DNA of 64,000 nt, from assembly GCA_002410065.1 (NCBI GenBank), contig DHQB01000002.1:49293-113292 (forward strand), written 5' to 3'. This DNA comes from Bacteroidales bacterium UBA5349. GTDB taxonomy: Bacteria > Bacteroidota > Bacteroidia > Bacteroidales > Tenuifilaceae. Below, in pieces: positions 1 through 8,217 of the stretch; position 1 is the stretch's first letter; every line of letters begins with the position of its first letter. The translations under genes were made by a program, and so were the position numbers. The notes beneath the pieces are model-generated. The model was not told where the DNA came from and made no database searches. It was given only the letters and a program-made list of their open reading frames with translations.

Positions 1-1
1 G

Positions 2-619
2 GCCTGTAGTGCTAACACCTATATTAAGGTAGGTGGAATGAGTAAGAATAAGGCTGGGGAAGATTTTTATTTCTTACAAAAGATAATACCCCACGGAAAT
101 TTTGAGGAACTCAATTCTGCTATAATCTTCCCTTCCCCCCGCCCATCCGATAGAGTTCCATTTGGCACGGGAAGAGCAATATCAAAGTATATAAACGAGG
201 CACAGCAACAATTTCAAACCTACAATTTTGATTCGTTTTTAGGCCTTAAGCCATTTTTAGAAACGGCACCCAGTGTACTTTTTAGTGCTAGCAAAAATAC
301 TATTGTCGAATTGCACAATCAGCAGCCCAAGCCCCTAAGAGATTATCTTGAAATGAATGGCTTTCTGCAAGCCATTCAGGAGATTAATAGCAATACTGCT
401 CATGCTGAAACTTTTAAGAAAAGGTTTTTTTTGTGGTTTGATGCATTTAAACTACTGAAGTATTTAAACTATGCAAATGAGCATTACTATAAACGAATGC
501 CAATTTGTACTGAAGCAACGAAACTTGCGCAAGTACTAAATTTAAATTTTAGCACTGCTAATCCATCGACCATTGAATTGCTGGATACTTATAGGGAATA
601 CAATTTAAGAGAAAGTTGA
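2..619 (+). CDS. Glycosyltransferase family 2, C-terminal part (5' end outside window)
   Basis: The reading frame is open from base 2, so the internal Met at base 38 is not the start. The residues before it read ACSANTYIKVGG and run into MSKNKAGEDFYFLQK. A small residue, then Y-x-x-V-GG and GEDFYFL, is the acceptor/metal-site region of family 2 glycosyltransferases, where the ED pair is followed by the catalytic-side helix. Only the last 205 residues are visible. The rest of this part has no recognisable second domain and ends with a helical tail. It probably transfers a sugar to a lipid or polysaccharide at the inner membrane. The partner genes lie upstream and are not seen. The family call rests on a short motif and is moderately secure. 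Confidence 0.7.
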   Translation, partial: ACSANTYIKVGGMSKNKAGEDFYFLQKIIPHGNFEELNSAIIFPSPRPSDRVPFGTGRAISKYINEAQQQFQTYNFDSFLGLKPFLETAPSVLFSASKNTIVELHNQQPKPLRDYLEMNGFLQAIQEINSNTAHAETFKKRFFLWFDAFKLLKYLNYANEHYYKRMPICTEATKLAQVLNLNFSTANPSTIELLDTYREYNLRES

Positions 620-693
620 TAAGCCTAAAATATCCTAATTAAAATAATTGTTACTTGGCTCTAACTATCTGATAACATGTACAAAGTTTATTA

Positions 694-1053
694 ATGTATA
701 CCAATAAAATTATGACAACAACTCCAAACTGGGCCCAAGGGCTAAACTGTGCAATTACAGTATGCGACTTAGAAGGGCAAATACTTTACATGAACGAAAA
801 GGCACAAAAAACCTTTAGTAAATGGGGTGGTGAAAATTTAATTGGCCAGAACCTATTCAACTGCCACAAGCAATCGTCGGCCGAAAAACTAAAGCAACTT
901 ATGGCAAATAATGAATCCAACGCATACACCATTGAAAAGAACGGAGTAAAAAAGATTATATACCAAACACCTTGGTATGCAGAAGGAAAAATAGCGGGAA
1001 TGACAGAGATATCGATAGAACTACCTGCTGAAATGCCACACTTTGTGCGTTAA
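694..1053 (+). CDS. Small single PAS-domain protein
   Basis: A 119-residue protein made of one PAS fold. Residues about 15-110 show the pattern A-I-T-V-C-D-L-E-G-x-I-L-Y-M-N, then L-I-G-x-N-L-F-N-C-H. An NCH motif of this kind is also seen in PAS domains attached to DUF438 proteins, where a ligand or haem has been suggested. No kinase, HTH or cyclase output domain is attached, so it must act by binding a partner or cofactor. The start could be the ATG at 694 or the one at 712 (MTTTPNW); neither has a clear ribosome binding site. It is transcribed toward a strong bidirectional terminator and faces the ferredoxin gene on the other side. Confidence 0.75.
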   Translation: MYTNKIMTTTPNWAQGLNCAITVCDLEGQILYMNEKAQKTFSKWGGENLIGQNLFNCHKQSSAEKLKQLMANNESNAYTIEKNGVKKIIYQTPWYAEGKIAGMTEISIELPAEMPHFVR

Positions 1054-1070
1054 GTGTAACTGATAAAAAA

Positions 1071-1098
1071 AGCCCAGAGCAGTGCTCTGGGCTTTTTT
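1071..1098. terminator. Bidirectional intrinsic terminator
   Basis: A perfect 10-bp stem (AGCCCAGAGC / GCTCTGGGCT) with a 3-base loop at 1081-1083. It is flanked by an A-run on the left and a T-run on the right. It lies between the PAS gene and the convergent ferredoxin gene and can end transcription from both. Confidence 0.93.
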
Positions 1099-1115
1099 TG
1101 TGAATTGCTTAATGA

Positions 1116-1283
1116 TTATGCTGGGTGAATAGCCTCAACGGGGCAAACATCAGCACAAGAACCGCAATCGGTGCAAGCATCTGGATCAATCTTATAGATA
1201 TCACCTTCAGAAATAGCCTCTACTGGGCACTCGTCAATGCAGCTACCGCAAGCTGTGCAATCATCAGAAATTAAATATGCCAT
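1116..1283 (-). CDS. 2[4Fe-4S] ferredoxin
   Basis: A 55-residue protein too short for most gene callers. It has two canonical cluster motifs, CTACGSCIDECP (about residues 9-20) and CTDCGSCADVCP (about residues 37-48), that is, CxxCxxCxxxCP twice. This is the compact clostridial-type bacterial ferredoxin, a low-potential electron carrier in the cytoplasm. In anaerobic Bacteroidota it typically serves pyruvate:ferredoxin oxidoreductase, Rnf and hydrogenase. It is monocistronic: there is a terminator downstream and a possible -7 box upstream. Confidence 0.96.
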   Translation of the reverse strand: MAYLISDDCTACGSCIDECPVEAISEGDIYKIDPDACTDCGSCADVCPVEAIHPA

Positions 1284-1326
1284 TGTTTTGTTTTTTTAAA
1301 GTTAAACTTGATTCATTAACACACTG

Positions 1327-1334
1327 CAAAAGTA
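1327..1334 (-). promoter_or_regulatory. Possible -7 box for the ferredoxin gene
   Basis: The minus strand reads TACTTTTG, an exact match to the Bacteroidota -7 consensus TAnnTTTG, 44 bases upstream of the ferredoxin start codon. No good -33 TTTG is found at the usual spacing, so the call is weak. Confidence 0.4.
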
Positions 1335-1518
1335 CTATCTAAAATTCAAATGAAAAATTTAAAAGTGCTTTTTACGATATTTATAACCAGTATAAATATC
1401 AATATGCGAAAAATCGTTTAAAAAAAAGTCTAATTAACTAATTGTTAGTTACATATAAAGAATAATGGCATACTCTAGTACATTAGGGAATTGTAACTTT
1501 ACAGTGGGAATTATATAC

Positions 1519-1887
1519 TTATTTTTCAAAAATAATTTTAAGCGAAACTAAAAGGATAAAGATTCCAAAAAGTTTTTTTAGTATTTTTTCAGGTAAACTT
1601 ATCGAAAACAGTGAGCCCAAATAGCTGCCCACAACAAAAGCGATAGCAAGTATAAATATAAACTTCATATTGATAAAGCCTGATTTGTAGTAGTTATAAG
1701 CTCCGAGTAGAGCAACGGGAAAAACCAAAACGCCCAAACTTGTACCCTGCGCCTGATGCTGAGTAAAGCCCATAAAGATAACTAAAGCAGGCACAATAAT
1801 AATTCCGCCTCCTAGCCCAAATGCTGCTCCTGTAAAACCAGCAACTAGTCCTATTAGCAATAAAGTGATTACTTCGGGTAAACTCAT
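1519..1887 (-). CDS. Half-size TSUP (TauE/SafE-like) membrane permease
   Basis: A 122-residue membrane protein beginning MSLPEVITLLLIG. It has the TSUP signature: G-L-V-A-G-F-T-G-A-A-F-G-L-G-G-G followed by I-I-I-V-P-A-L. Three or four hydrophobic segments are visible. The TauE/SafE family moves sulfonates, sulfite or related organic anions, and full members have about 250 residues in two repeated halves. This one has a single half, so it presumably works as a homodimer or with another half. The frame continues upstream to a GTG at 1935, but the ATG at 1887 sits immediately before the conserved first helix and is preferred. Substrate unknown. Confidence 0.8.
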   Translation of the reverse strand: MSLPEVITLLLIGLVAGFTGAAFGLGGGIIIVPALVIFMGFTQHQAQGTSLGVLVFPVALLGAYNYYKSGFINMKFIFILAIAFVVGSYLGSLFSISLPEKILKKLFGIFILLVSLKIIFEK

Positions 1888-2002
1888 ATATTTTAAAAAA
1901 TTGAACAACAAATATAGCCATAAAAAAGGCAACACAATGTAATGGTATAGGTTTTGAAAGGATTAATTCGCTCATAAAGAACAATGAATGATAAAAACTT
2001 AT

Positions 2003-2010
2003 TATTTTTG
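2003..2010 (+). promoter_or_regulatory. -7 box upstream of the DUF1573 gene
   Basis: TATTTTTG matches TAnnTTTG exactly and lies 43 bases before the ATG at 2054, giving a leader of roughly 35-40 bases. A clear -33 element is not visible. Confidence 0.45.
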
Positions 2011-2053
2011 AGCAACTTAAAAACAAAGTCATTTCTAAAAAATACATTGCATT

Positions 2054-3133
2054 ATGAAAACGATATTCGCATCACTTTTCCTTTTTATGGCATTATCTGT
2101 TATCGGACAACAAGCCGGGCCACAAATACAAGTAGATAAGAACACACATAATTTTGGAATGATTAAGGAAGAGGCTGGGCCTGTTTCGTACAATTTCGAG
2201 ATTAGGAATACTGGAAATTCTCCACTAATCATTTCGAATGTCTCCTCATCTTGCGGATGTACAGCATCGGATTGGCCCAAAGAGCCACTAGCCCCCGGAG
2301 CAAATACAACTATTAAAGCAACATACAACCCAAAGGGTCGGCCAGGCACATTTAATCAAAGCATTACAGTGTACACCAATGCAGCCCCCACGGGAACAGT
2401 GCTTACCCTTCGTGGGCAGGTTGAACCAAAACCAAAAACTCCTGATGAGATTTATCGAAGAAGAATTGGTGATCTTGGTATGAGTAACTCACACCTATCA
2501 GTTGGTAAAGTATCCAACAAGGATAAAGTATCCAGTTCCCTTGATATTTACAACTTTGGTGAAGAACCAGTTACAGTATCGTTCGAAAGGGTTCCTAGTC
2601 ACATTAGCATTACCACAAAACCTAAAACACTTAAACCTAATGAAGCGGGTACCATTGATGTTACCTTCGATGCAAGCAGTGTTGATGATTGGGGTTTTGT
2701 GATCAGCAGAATTTCTGTGCTTGTAAACGAGAAGCAAACACAGGGCAACCTAATTAGCATTAGCGGAAATATTGAAGAGGACTTTTCGAAGCTAAGCGAA
2801 AAAGAGTTAGCAACCGCTGCTCAAGTCTCATTTGCACAAACCCAAATGGAATTTGGTTCCATAGATGAAGGCACTTTGGTTAAACACGATTTTGAGTTTA
2901 CCAACACCGGAAAAAGCGATTTAATTATCAGAAAGATTAGTGCAAGTTGTGGCTGCACAACAGTTGCACCAAGTATGACGATTATAAAACCAGGTGAAAA
3001 GAGTGCTATATCGGCATCGTTTAGAACAAATGGGTATAGTGGCCGACAAAGTAAAACAATTACTGTTATTACTAACGATCCCAAGCAATCAACAATGTTA
3101 TTAAGACTAACTGGAACGGTAAACAAAAAATAA
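2054..3133 (+). CDS. Secreted protein with two DUF1573 domains
   Basis: A 359-residue exported protein. A signal peptide (about residues 1-19, ending near IGQQ) is followed by two DUF1573 domains, at about residues 22-122 and 255-357. Each contains the family hallmark S-S/A-S-C-G-C-T after a F-x-F/I-x-N-T-G strand. Between them is a beta-rich segment without cysteines. DUF1573 is an immunoglobulin-like (ASH/HYDIN-related) fold, abundant in Bacteroidota and of unknown biochemical role; it is often periplasmic or surface-exposed. The gene stands alone, ending at a terminator shared with the convergent acyl-CoA synthetase. Confidence 0.9.
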   Translation: MKTIFASLFLFMALSVIGQQAGPQIQVDKNTHNFGMIKEEAGPVSYNFEIRNTGNSPLIISNVSSSCGCTASDWPKEPLAPGANTTIKATYNPKGRPGTFNQSITVYTNAAPTGTVLTLRGQVEPKPKTPDEIYRRRIGDLGMSNSHLSVGKVSNKDKVSSSLDIYNFGEEPVTVSFERVPSHISITTKPKTLKPNEAGTIDVTFDASSVDDWGFVISRISVLVNEKQTQGNLISISGNIEEDFSKLSEKELATAAQVSFAQTQMEFGSIDEGTLVKHDFEFTNTGKSDLIIRKISASCGCTTVAPSMTIIKPGEKSAISASFRTNGYSGRQSKTITVITNDPKQSTMLLRLTGTVNKK

Positions 3134-3158
3134 TATTTTTCAGTAATTGTGAAAAACA

Positions 3159-3189
3159 AAAAGGGTTGCAATTATTTGCAACCCTTTTT
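3159..3189. terminator. Bidirectional intrinsic terminator
   Basis: A 13-bp stem (AAAAGGGTTGCAA / TTGCAACCCTTTT) with loop TTAT at 3172-3175. The A and T ends make it work on both strands. It separates the DUF1573 gene from the convergent acyl-CoA synthetase gene. Confidence 0.93.
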
Positions 3190-3208
3190 AATGCTATAAT
3201 ATGGCAAG

Positions 3209-5026
3209 TTACTCGGTTTCTGGTAAACTAACTCCTCTAACCTCTGTCTCCTTTGCATTCCCATAAATCTCTTTCAGAAGTGAGTCATACCTTTCGTATA
3301 TTACCCTTCTACGAAGTTTTAGTGTAGGTGATAGTTCGCCCGTTTGTGCTGTCCACTGCTCAGAAACCAATCGTATTCGTTTAATCTGTTCATGGCTGCC
3401 CAACAGTTTGTTTATTTGATTTATCTCTCTCTGATAACGTGCTATAACCTCTGGAATCAAATTTAGTTCTTGATTATCCTCATAATGGACTTTATGGCGC
3501 GAGCACCAATCATGAAGAAAGCTGAAGTTGGGTGAAATAAGTGCGCTTACAAATTTCTCATTCTCCCCCAAAATCATTGCCTGCTCAATAAAGAAAGATT
3601 CCTTAAGCCTATTCTCAATAACCTGTGGTGCAACATACTTGCCGTTGGACAGCTTAAACATCTCCTTCTTTCTGTCGGTTATTACAAGAAACTTATCCTG
3701 TTTAAGCAGCCCTATATCGCCTGTGTGAAACCAGCCTTCAGCATCTATTGCCTCGGCCGTTTGCTCTGGAGAACGATAGTAGCCCTGCATTAGGCTTTCC
3801 CCCTTCATTAATATTTCACCGTCATCGGCAAACTTTACTTTAATGTTACCAACTACTGGACCAACCGATCCGAACATCACATTACCTTGCTCCATTGGAA
3901 AATTTACGGCAATTACTGGCGATGTTTCAGTTAGGCCATACCCTTCGTATATTGGAGCACCAGCGGCAAAAAACACCCTTGCCAGGCGAGGCTGAAGAGC
4001 TGCTCCTCCGCTAATGATATACTTTATATTTCCACCCAGTGCGAGCAGCCACTTGCTAAAAATCAGCTTACGGGCTATCTTTAGATGAAAGTTATAAAAA
4101 ATACCATTCTCTTTCTCTTTATATCGATAACCCAGATTAACGGCCCAAAAGAATAGTTGCTTTTTTATCCCTTTTAGATCTTTGCCCTTGGCTAAAATTT
4201 TATCGTAAGTTTTTTCAATAACCCTTGGAACAGCAACAAATACAGTTGGCTTAACCTCCTTAAGGTTATCACCAATGGTTCCCATGCTCTCAGCATAGTA
4301 TATTGAAACTCCTTTATACTGGTACAAATACCCAACCATACGTTCGTAAACATGGCTAAGTGGCAGAAAACTCAACGACTTATCGGTGCTATCCAGAGGA
4401 AAACAATTCTCAACTGCTCGAACATTCGATAAAAAGTTTTTATGTGATAGCATAACTCCTTTAGAAAGTCCTGTTGTACCTGACGTGTAGATAATTGAGA
4501 CTAAATCATCGGGGTGTATTGTAGGTTTTATGATCTCTAATTGAGGTTGCATTTGAGCAGCAGCGGCCTTCCCTTTCTCAACTAGCTCTAGCCAATTTGG
4601 TACTCCCTCAATATCATTAAAGGAGTAAACCGAAATAATGGTTGAAATTTTATCGGCAATGGGTTTAATCTTCTCGTATAGCTGCTTATCCGAAACAAAG
4701 ACCAGACGAGACTGCGAATGACTAAGGATGTGCACGTATTCCTCGTCGCTAATTGTTGGGTAAATGGGAACATGCACAAGACCTGCCTGACTTGAGCCCA
4801 TGTCAACAAAATTCCACTCTGGTCTGTTATTAGTAATGGTCGCTATCTTTTCGCCCTTACGCAAATCGAGTAAAAGGAAAGCATAACTTAAACTATCTGC
4901 AAAACTGATGTAATCTGTAATGGAATATTCTTTCCAAGTACCATTTAGCTTACAACCCAATGGAGGGTTATTGGCATATACTATTTTTCCTTTTTCGAGC
5001 AAATCAAAAGTACGGGTTACTTCCAT
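3209..5026 (-). CDS. Long-chain fatty acid--CoA ligase (AMP-forming)
   Basis: 605 residues, the usual length for the FadD15/FACL branch of the ANL superfamily. It activates fatty acids to acyl-CoA by way of an acyl-adenylate. Motifs in order: the P-loop SIIYTSGTTGLSKGVMLSH (about 177-195), the linker YxGYGLTETSPV (about 354-365), the W-F-H-T-G-D-I-G motif (about 429-436) and the D-R-K-K-E hinge (about 447-451) with the C-terminal lid lysine region L-S-P-T-L-K-L-R-R. No membrane segments are clear. The gene stands alone with a terminator downstream. Its role could be phospholipid recycling or import of exogenous fatty acids. Confidence 0.93.
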   Translation of the reverse strand: MEVTRTFDLLEKGKIVYANNPPLGCKLNGTWKEYSITDYISFADSLSYAFLLLDLRKGEKIATITNNRPEWNFVDMGSSQAGLVHVPIYPTISDEEYVHILSHSQSRLVFVSDKQLYEKIKPIADKISTIISVYSFNDIEGVPNWLELVEKGKAAAAQMQPQLEIIKPTIHPDDLVSIIYTSGTTGLSKGVMLSHKNFLSNVRAVENCFPLDSTDKSLSFLPLSHVYERMVGYLYQYKGVSIYYAESMGTIGDNLKEVKPTVFVAVPRVIEKTYDKILAKGKDLKGIKKQLFFWAVNLGYRYKEKENGIFYNFHLKIARKLIFSKWLLALGGNIKYIISGGAALQPRLARVFFAAGAPIYEGYGLTETSPVIAVNFPMEQGNVMFGSVGPVVGNIKVKFADDGEILMKGESLMQGYYRSPEQTAEAIDAEGWFHTGDIGLLKQDKFLVITDRKKEMFKLSNGKYVAPQVIENRLKESFFIEQAMILGENEKFVSALISPNFSFLHDWCSRHKVHYEDNQELNLIPEVIARYQREINQINKLLGSHEQIKRIRLVSEQWTAQTGELSPTLKLRRRVIYERYDSLLKEIYGNAKETEVRGVSLPETE

Positions 5027-5126
5027 GGGTAATATTTTTAAAGTTAAACCTTACAATAGTGCGTAAAAACTCAAAAAATCAAACTGTGTTTATTAAATTT
5101 ACAGCAATAAAAAAGACCCCTAAATT

Positions 5127-5999
5127 ATGAAAAGAATAACATTTTTATTGATCGTTTGTTTAATTTTTTTACAAACATCAGCTCAAGAGCCTCATGCTTA
5201 CACAATTTTCAGAAGTAATGGCGAACCAATTTCTTTTGCTGCAATGGCTGATGAACTAGCATTGAGTGATATTACACTATTTGGCGAACTACACGATAAC
5301 CCAATAGCCCACTGGTTGCAAATTGAACTTTGCCATAAACTTAGCGACAAAGGAAAAGCATTAGTTTTGGGTGCAGAAATGTTTGAAACCGATAATCAAC
5401 TTATTCTAGATGAATACCTTAATGGCAGAATATCACAAAGCCGATTTGAGAGTGAAGCCCGCCTATGGCCAAACTACAAAACCGATTACAAGCCACTAGT
5501 TGAATTTGCTAAGGATAATAACATCCTGTTTGTTGCCACAAATATTCCAAGGCGATACGCTTCAATAGTGGCATCGGGTGGTTTTGAGATTCTCGATAGC
5601 CTTACTCCAAATGGTAAAGAGTACATTGCCCCCTTGCCCGTTGATTACAACCCAGAACTACCTGGATACAAGTCCATGCTAAGCATGATGGGTATGCCCG
5701 GAAAAATGGGTACTAAAAACGAAAACTTCCCTAAAGCACAGGCAATTAAGGATGCAACCATGGCATGGAATATTGCAAAAAAACTTGAGAAAGGTAAACT
5801 CTTTATCCATTTTCACGGAACCTATCACTCGAACAATTTTGAGGGTATAGTTTGGTATCTTAATCGTTATAAACCAAAGGCAACACAAAAGACTATTGCA
5901 ACGGTTCTTCAAACTAATGCCAATGAGCTAAGCGACGAAAATAAAAACCTAGCGGATTTTATTATTGTTGTGCCCGAGCGAATGACCCGAACGCACTAA
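5127..5999 (+). CDS. ChaN-like haem-binding family protein (exported)
   Basis: 290 residues with a cleavable signal peptide (about 1-19, ending TSAQE). The mature part carries the Cofac_haem_bdg/DUF399 signature ITLFGELHDNPIAHWLQ (about residues 51-67), followed by L-G-A-E-M-F and F-H-G-T-Y-H-S. ChaN of Campylobacter is an iron-regulated surface lipoprotein that binds two cofacial haems. Here the lipobox cysteine is absent, so the protein is probably periplasmic. No other iron-uptake gene is next to it. Family assignment is firm; haem binding in this protein is inference. Confidence 0.87.
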   Translation: MKRITFLLIVCLIFLQTSAQEPHAYTIFRSNGEPISFAAMADELALSDITLFGELHDNPIAHWLQIELCHKLSDKGKALVLGAEMFETDNQLILDEYLNGRISQSRFESEARLWPNYKTDYKPLVEFAKDNNILFVATNIPRRYASIVASGGFEILDSLTPNGKEYIAPLPVDYNPELPGYKSMLSMMGMPGKMGTKNENFPKAQAIKDATMAWNIAKKLEKGKLFIHFHGTYHSNNFEGIVWYLNRYKPKATQKTIATVLQTNANELSDENKNLADFIIVVPERMTRTH

Positions 6000-6032
6000 A
6001 AAACAACCTTCTGGACAGATAGATAGATCATC

Positions 6033-6065
6033 GTATGCTCAATCACCACGGTGATTTGAGCATAC
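6033..6065. other. Long inverted repeat over the end of the SDR gene
   Basis: GTATGCTCAATCACC (6033-6047) pairs with GGTGATTTGAGCATAC (6050-6065), with only one extra T and a 2-base loop. It covers the stop codon and last seven or so codons of the minus-strand SDR gene and lies 33 bases after the convergent ChaN-like gene. There is no T-run on either side, so it is not a standard intrinsic terminator. Confidence 0.75.
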
Positions 6066-6834
6066 CTCCATCAACGGGAATTGTGGTACCGGTAATAAAC
6101 GATGCTTTGTCGGAGAGTAAAAATGCGGCGAGGTTGCCTAGTTCCTCAGGTTTTCCGTAACGCGAAAGCGGTATTTGCTCTTGAAACGAGGATCTCACCT
6201 CACTCATGCTAATCCCTTTATTCTCAGCAATTATGCTGTCGAGGTGCATTACCCTTTCAGTATCGAGCCTACCAGGCAGAATGTTATTAATGCGAATGTT
6301 ATACGAAGCCAAATTACGCGAAAGACTTTTGCCTAAACTAGTTACTCCAGATCGAAAAACATTTGATAACAATAGCATATCAATTGGCTCTTTTACCGAT
6401 ACGGATGTAATGGTAACGATACTCCCCTTAGATGCTTTACGCATTGTAGGTAGCACCTCGCGTATTAGCCTTACAGCGCCCATTAAGTTTAGCTCAAATG
6501 CTGCTTGCCAATCATCATCAGAAAGATTATCGAACATGCCTGCAGGAGGCCCACCAGCATTTACAACTAATCCATCAATACTTCCAAATTGATTAAGAGC
6601 AGCCTGAACCCAATCTTTAATTGATTTTGGTTGAGTAACATCTAGCACACCGTAACCAACATTTGCTCCGCTCTCTTTGGCAATAAGCATGGAGGAGTAT
6701 TTAAGTTTCTCTGCGTTTCTGCTTCCAATAAACACATTGGCCCCCTCTAAAGCCGATGCCTGAGCAATAGAAAAGCCTAATCCTTGGCTAGCGCCAGCCA
6801 CAAGTATCGTCTTCTGTTTAAGTATTGGCTGCAT
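6043..6834 (-). CDS. SDR-family protein with an altered active site
   Basis: 263 residues with a Rossmann fold. The cofactor motif GASQGLGFSIA is at about residues 14-24 and VVNAGGPP at about 89-96; the C-terminal G-T-T-I-P-V-D-G-G-M is FabG-like. The catalytic Ser is present (TITSVSV, about 143-149), but the expected Tyr-x-x-x-Lys is replaced by Ser-Asn-Val-Phe-Arg (about 159-163). Ordinary SDR reductases need Tyr and Lys, so this member may use another chemistry or only bind cofactor; a subfamily with LSN-x-x-R at this place exists. It follows the RND operon on the same strand after 66 bases but is not obviously part of it. Confidence 0.85.
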   Translation of the reverse strand: MQPILKQKTILVAGASQGLGFSIAQASALEGANVFIGSRNAEKLKYSSMLIAKESGANVGYGVLDVTQPKSIKDWVQAALNQFGSIDGLVVNAGGPPAGMFDNLSDDDWQAAFELNLMGAVRLIREVLPTMRKASKGSIVTITSVSVKEPIDMLLLSNVFRSGVTSLGKSLSRNLASYNIRINNILPGRLDTERVMHLDSIIAENKGISMSEVRSSFQEQIPLSRYGKPEELGNLAAFLLSDKASFITGTTIPVDGGMLKSPW

Positions 6835-6900
6835 AATGAATGGTTTTTATTCTAAAAAAAAACTAAAAATCAAGAACACCAAGGCTACTTTTTATCGAGC

Positions 6901-8217
6901 TTATTCAATAAAACTGCTCAAATCACCCGTAAGCGTTTTTATTTCTATGGCGGCAGCCTGAGAAGTCATTTGGGCTGATATTAAGCGAGTTTGTGCATCG
7001 AGAAATTTATTCTGACTCTCGCGAAGTTCAATATCCGATATAGCTCCAAGCTGGTACTTTTCCCATGCTGCCTCAGCATTTCGCTGGGCAAGTTTTACCG
7101 ACTCCACCTCAACCAGAACTAACTCGATAGATTGATTAAGATCGTTTACTAATTGAAAAGCCCTACTCTGTAGGTTAAGCTCCAACTCTTCCTGGCTTAT
7201 CTTTCTATTTTCGGCAATAATGGCTGCATTCTTTATCCTTCTGTTGATATTGTGGCCATTAAACAGGGTAACCGAAGCACCAATCCCAACCGATGGTCCG
7301 TGAATTTGGCTAAGCTGCGTTTGTCCGTTTGGCGTTCCTGTCCGAGAAAAGTTGTATGCCCCGGCAAGGTTTAGCGTTGGATAGCGAGAAGCTTTGGCTT
7401 CATCAATCTCTAACTCACTGACCTTGGCCTGTAAACGTGCATATAGTACGTTTGGATTTTGCTCTTGTACCTTTAAAAATATATCCGTTGAAAGTTCTGC
7501 TTTGGGTACGGGAATGGTTGTATTAACTTTAAAACTAACGTTAGGTTGGCGTGCCAGAACTCTGTTTAACTCAGCCTTTATGTTTATCAAATAGTTTGAT
7601 TGCTGCATATATCGGGCACTATCGGCTCTGTAGTCAACCTCCGACTGAAGTTCCTGAAGTTCGTAACCAACACCAATATTTGATTTTTCGCGTGCAATAG
7701 CTAATCTTTCGCGCGATAATCCCATTTGATCCTTATACGATTTGTAAAGATTCTCATTAAAAGCAATGCTATAATAGGTGTAAACTATTTTGGCAATGGC
7801 ATTCTCAACGGATATTCTTAGCTGCAAATCGCTTTGCTGTGCATAAATATCTAATTTTTCCTTGCGGATAAACATGGCAAATCCATCAAAAAGAGTCCAC
7901 CCCAATTGAGCACTAGACGCTATTGTATGGGTACGATACCCCTTATCAGAGTTTGAATCATCCCCATCGAATTCAAAGTATCGATCCTGAAAATTATTGT
8001 TCTGGTTTGCATTTAAATCTAGAAGAGGTAAGTACCCTGCATTTCCAATCGTATTGTTGTTTCGTGCAATATCAACCTCATTCCTAGCAATTCTGATTGA
8101 GAAACTATTCTCAAGACCTATCCGAATAGCCTCCTCAAGGGTTAAAATATCCTGCGAGTTAGCCAAAATGGGCAACAGAACGAATGCAAAAATAAATTTA
8201 ATGCTACTCCTCTTCAT
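6901..8217 (-). CDS. TolC-family outer membrane efflux protein (first RND operon)
   Basis: 438 residues; signal peptide about 1-21 (ending ANSQD). Two repeats of the outer membrane efflux protein fold are seen, each rich in long helices (for example ARLQAKVSELEIDEAKASRYP and EKYQLGAISDIELRESQNKFLDAQ), as in TolC/OprM. It forms the trimeric channel of a tripartite exporter. The start codon overlaps the end of the pump gene by 14 bases, which implies translational coupling. Last gene of the adaptor-pump-channel operon. Confidence 0.93.
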   Translation of the reverse strand: MKRSSIKFIFAFVLLPILANSQDILTLEEAIRIGLENSFSIRIARNEVDIARNNNTIGNAGYLPLLDLNANQNNNFQDRYFEFDGDDSNSDKGYRTHTIASSAQLGWTLFDGFAMFIRKEKLDIYAQQSDLQLRISVENAIAKIVYTYYSIAFNENLYKSYKDQMGLSRERLAIAREKSNIGVGYELQELQSEVDYRADSARYMQQSNYLINIKAELNRVLARQPNVSFKVNTTIPVPKAELSTDIFLKVQEQNPNVLYARLQAKVSELEIDEAKASRYPTLNLAGAYNFSRTGTPNGQTQLSQIHGPSVGIGASVTLFNGHNINRRIKNAAIIAENRKISQEELELNLQSRAFQLVNDLNQSIELVLVEVESVKLAQRNAEAAWEKYQLGAISDIELRESQNKFLDAQTRLISAQMTSQAAAIEIKTLTGDLSSFIE

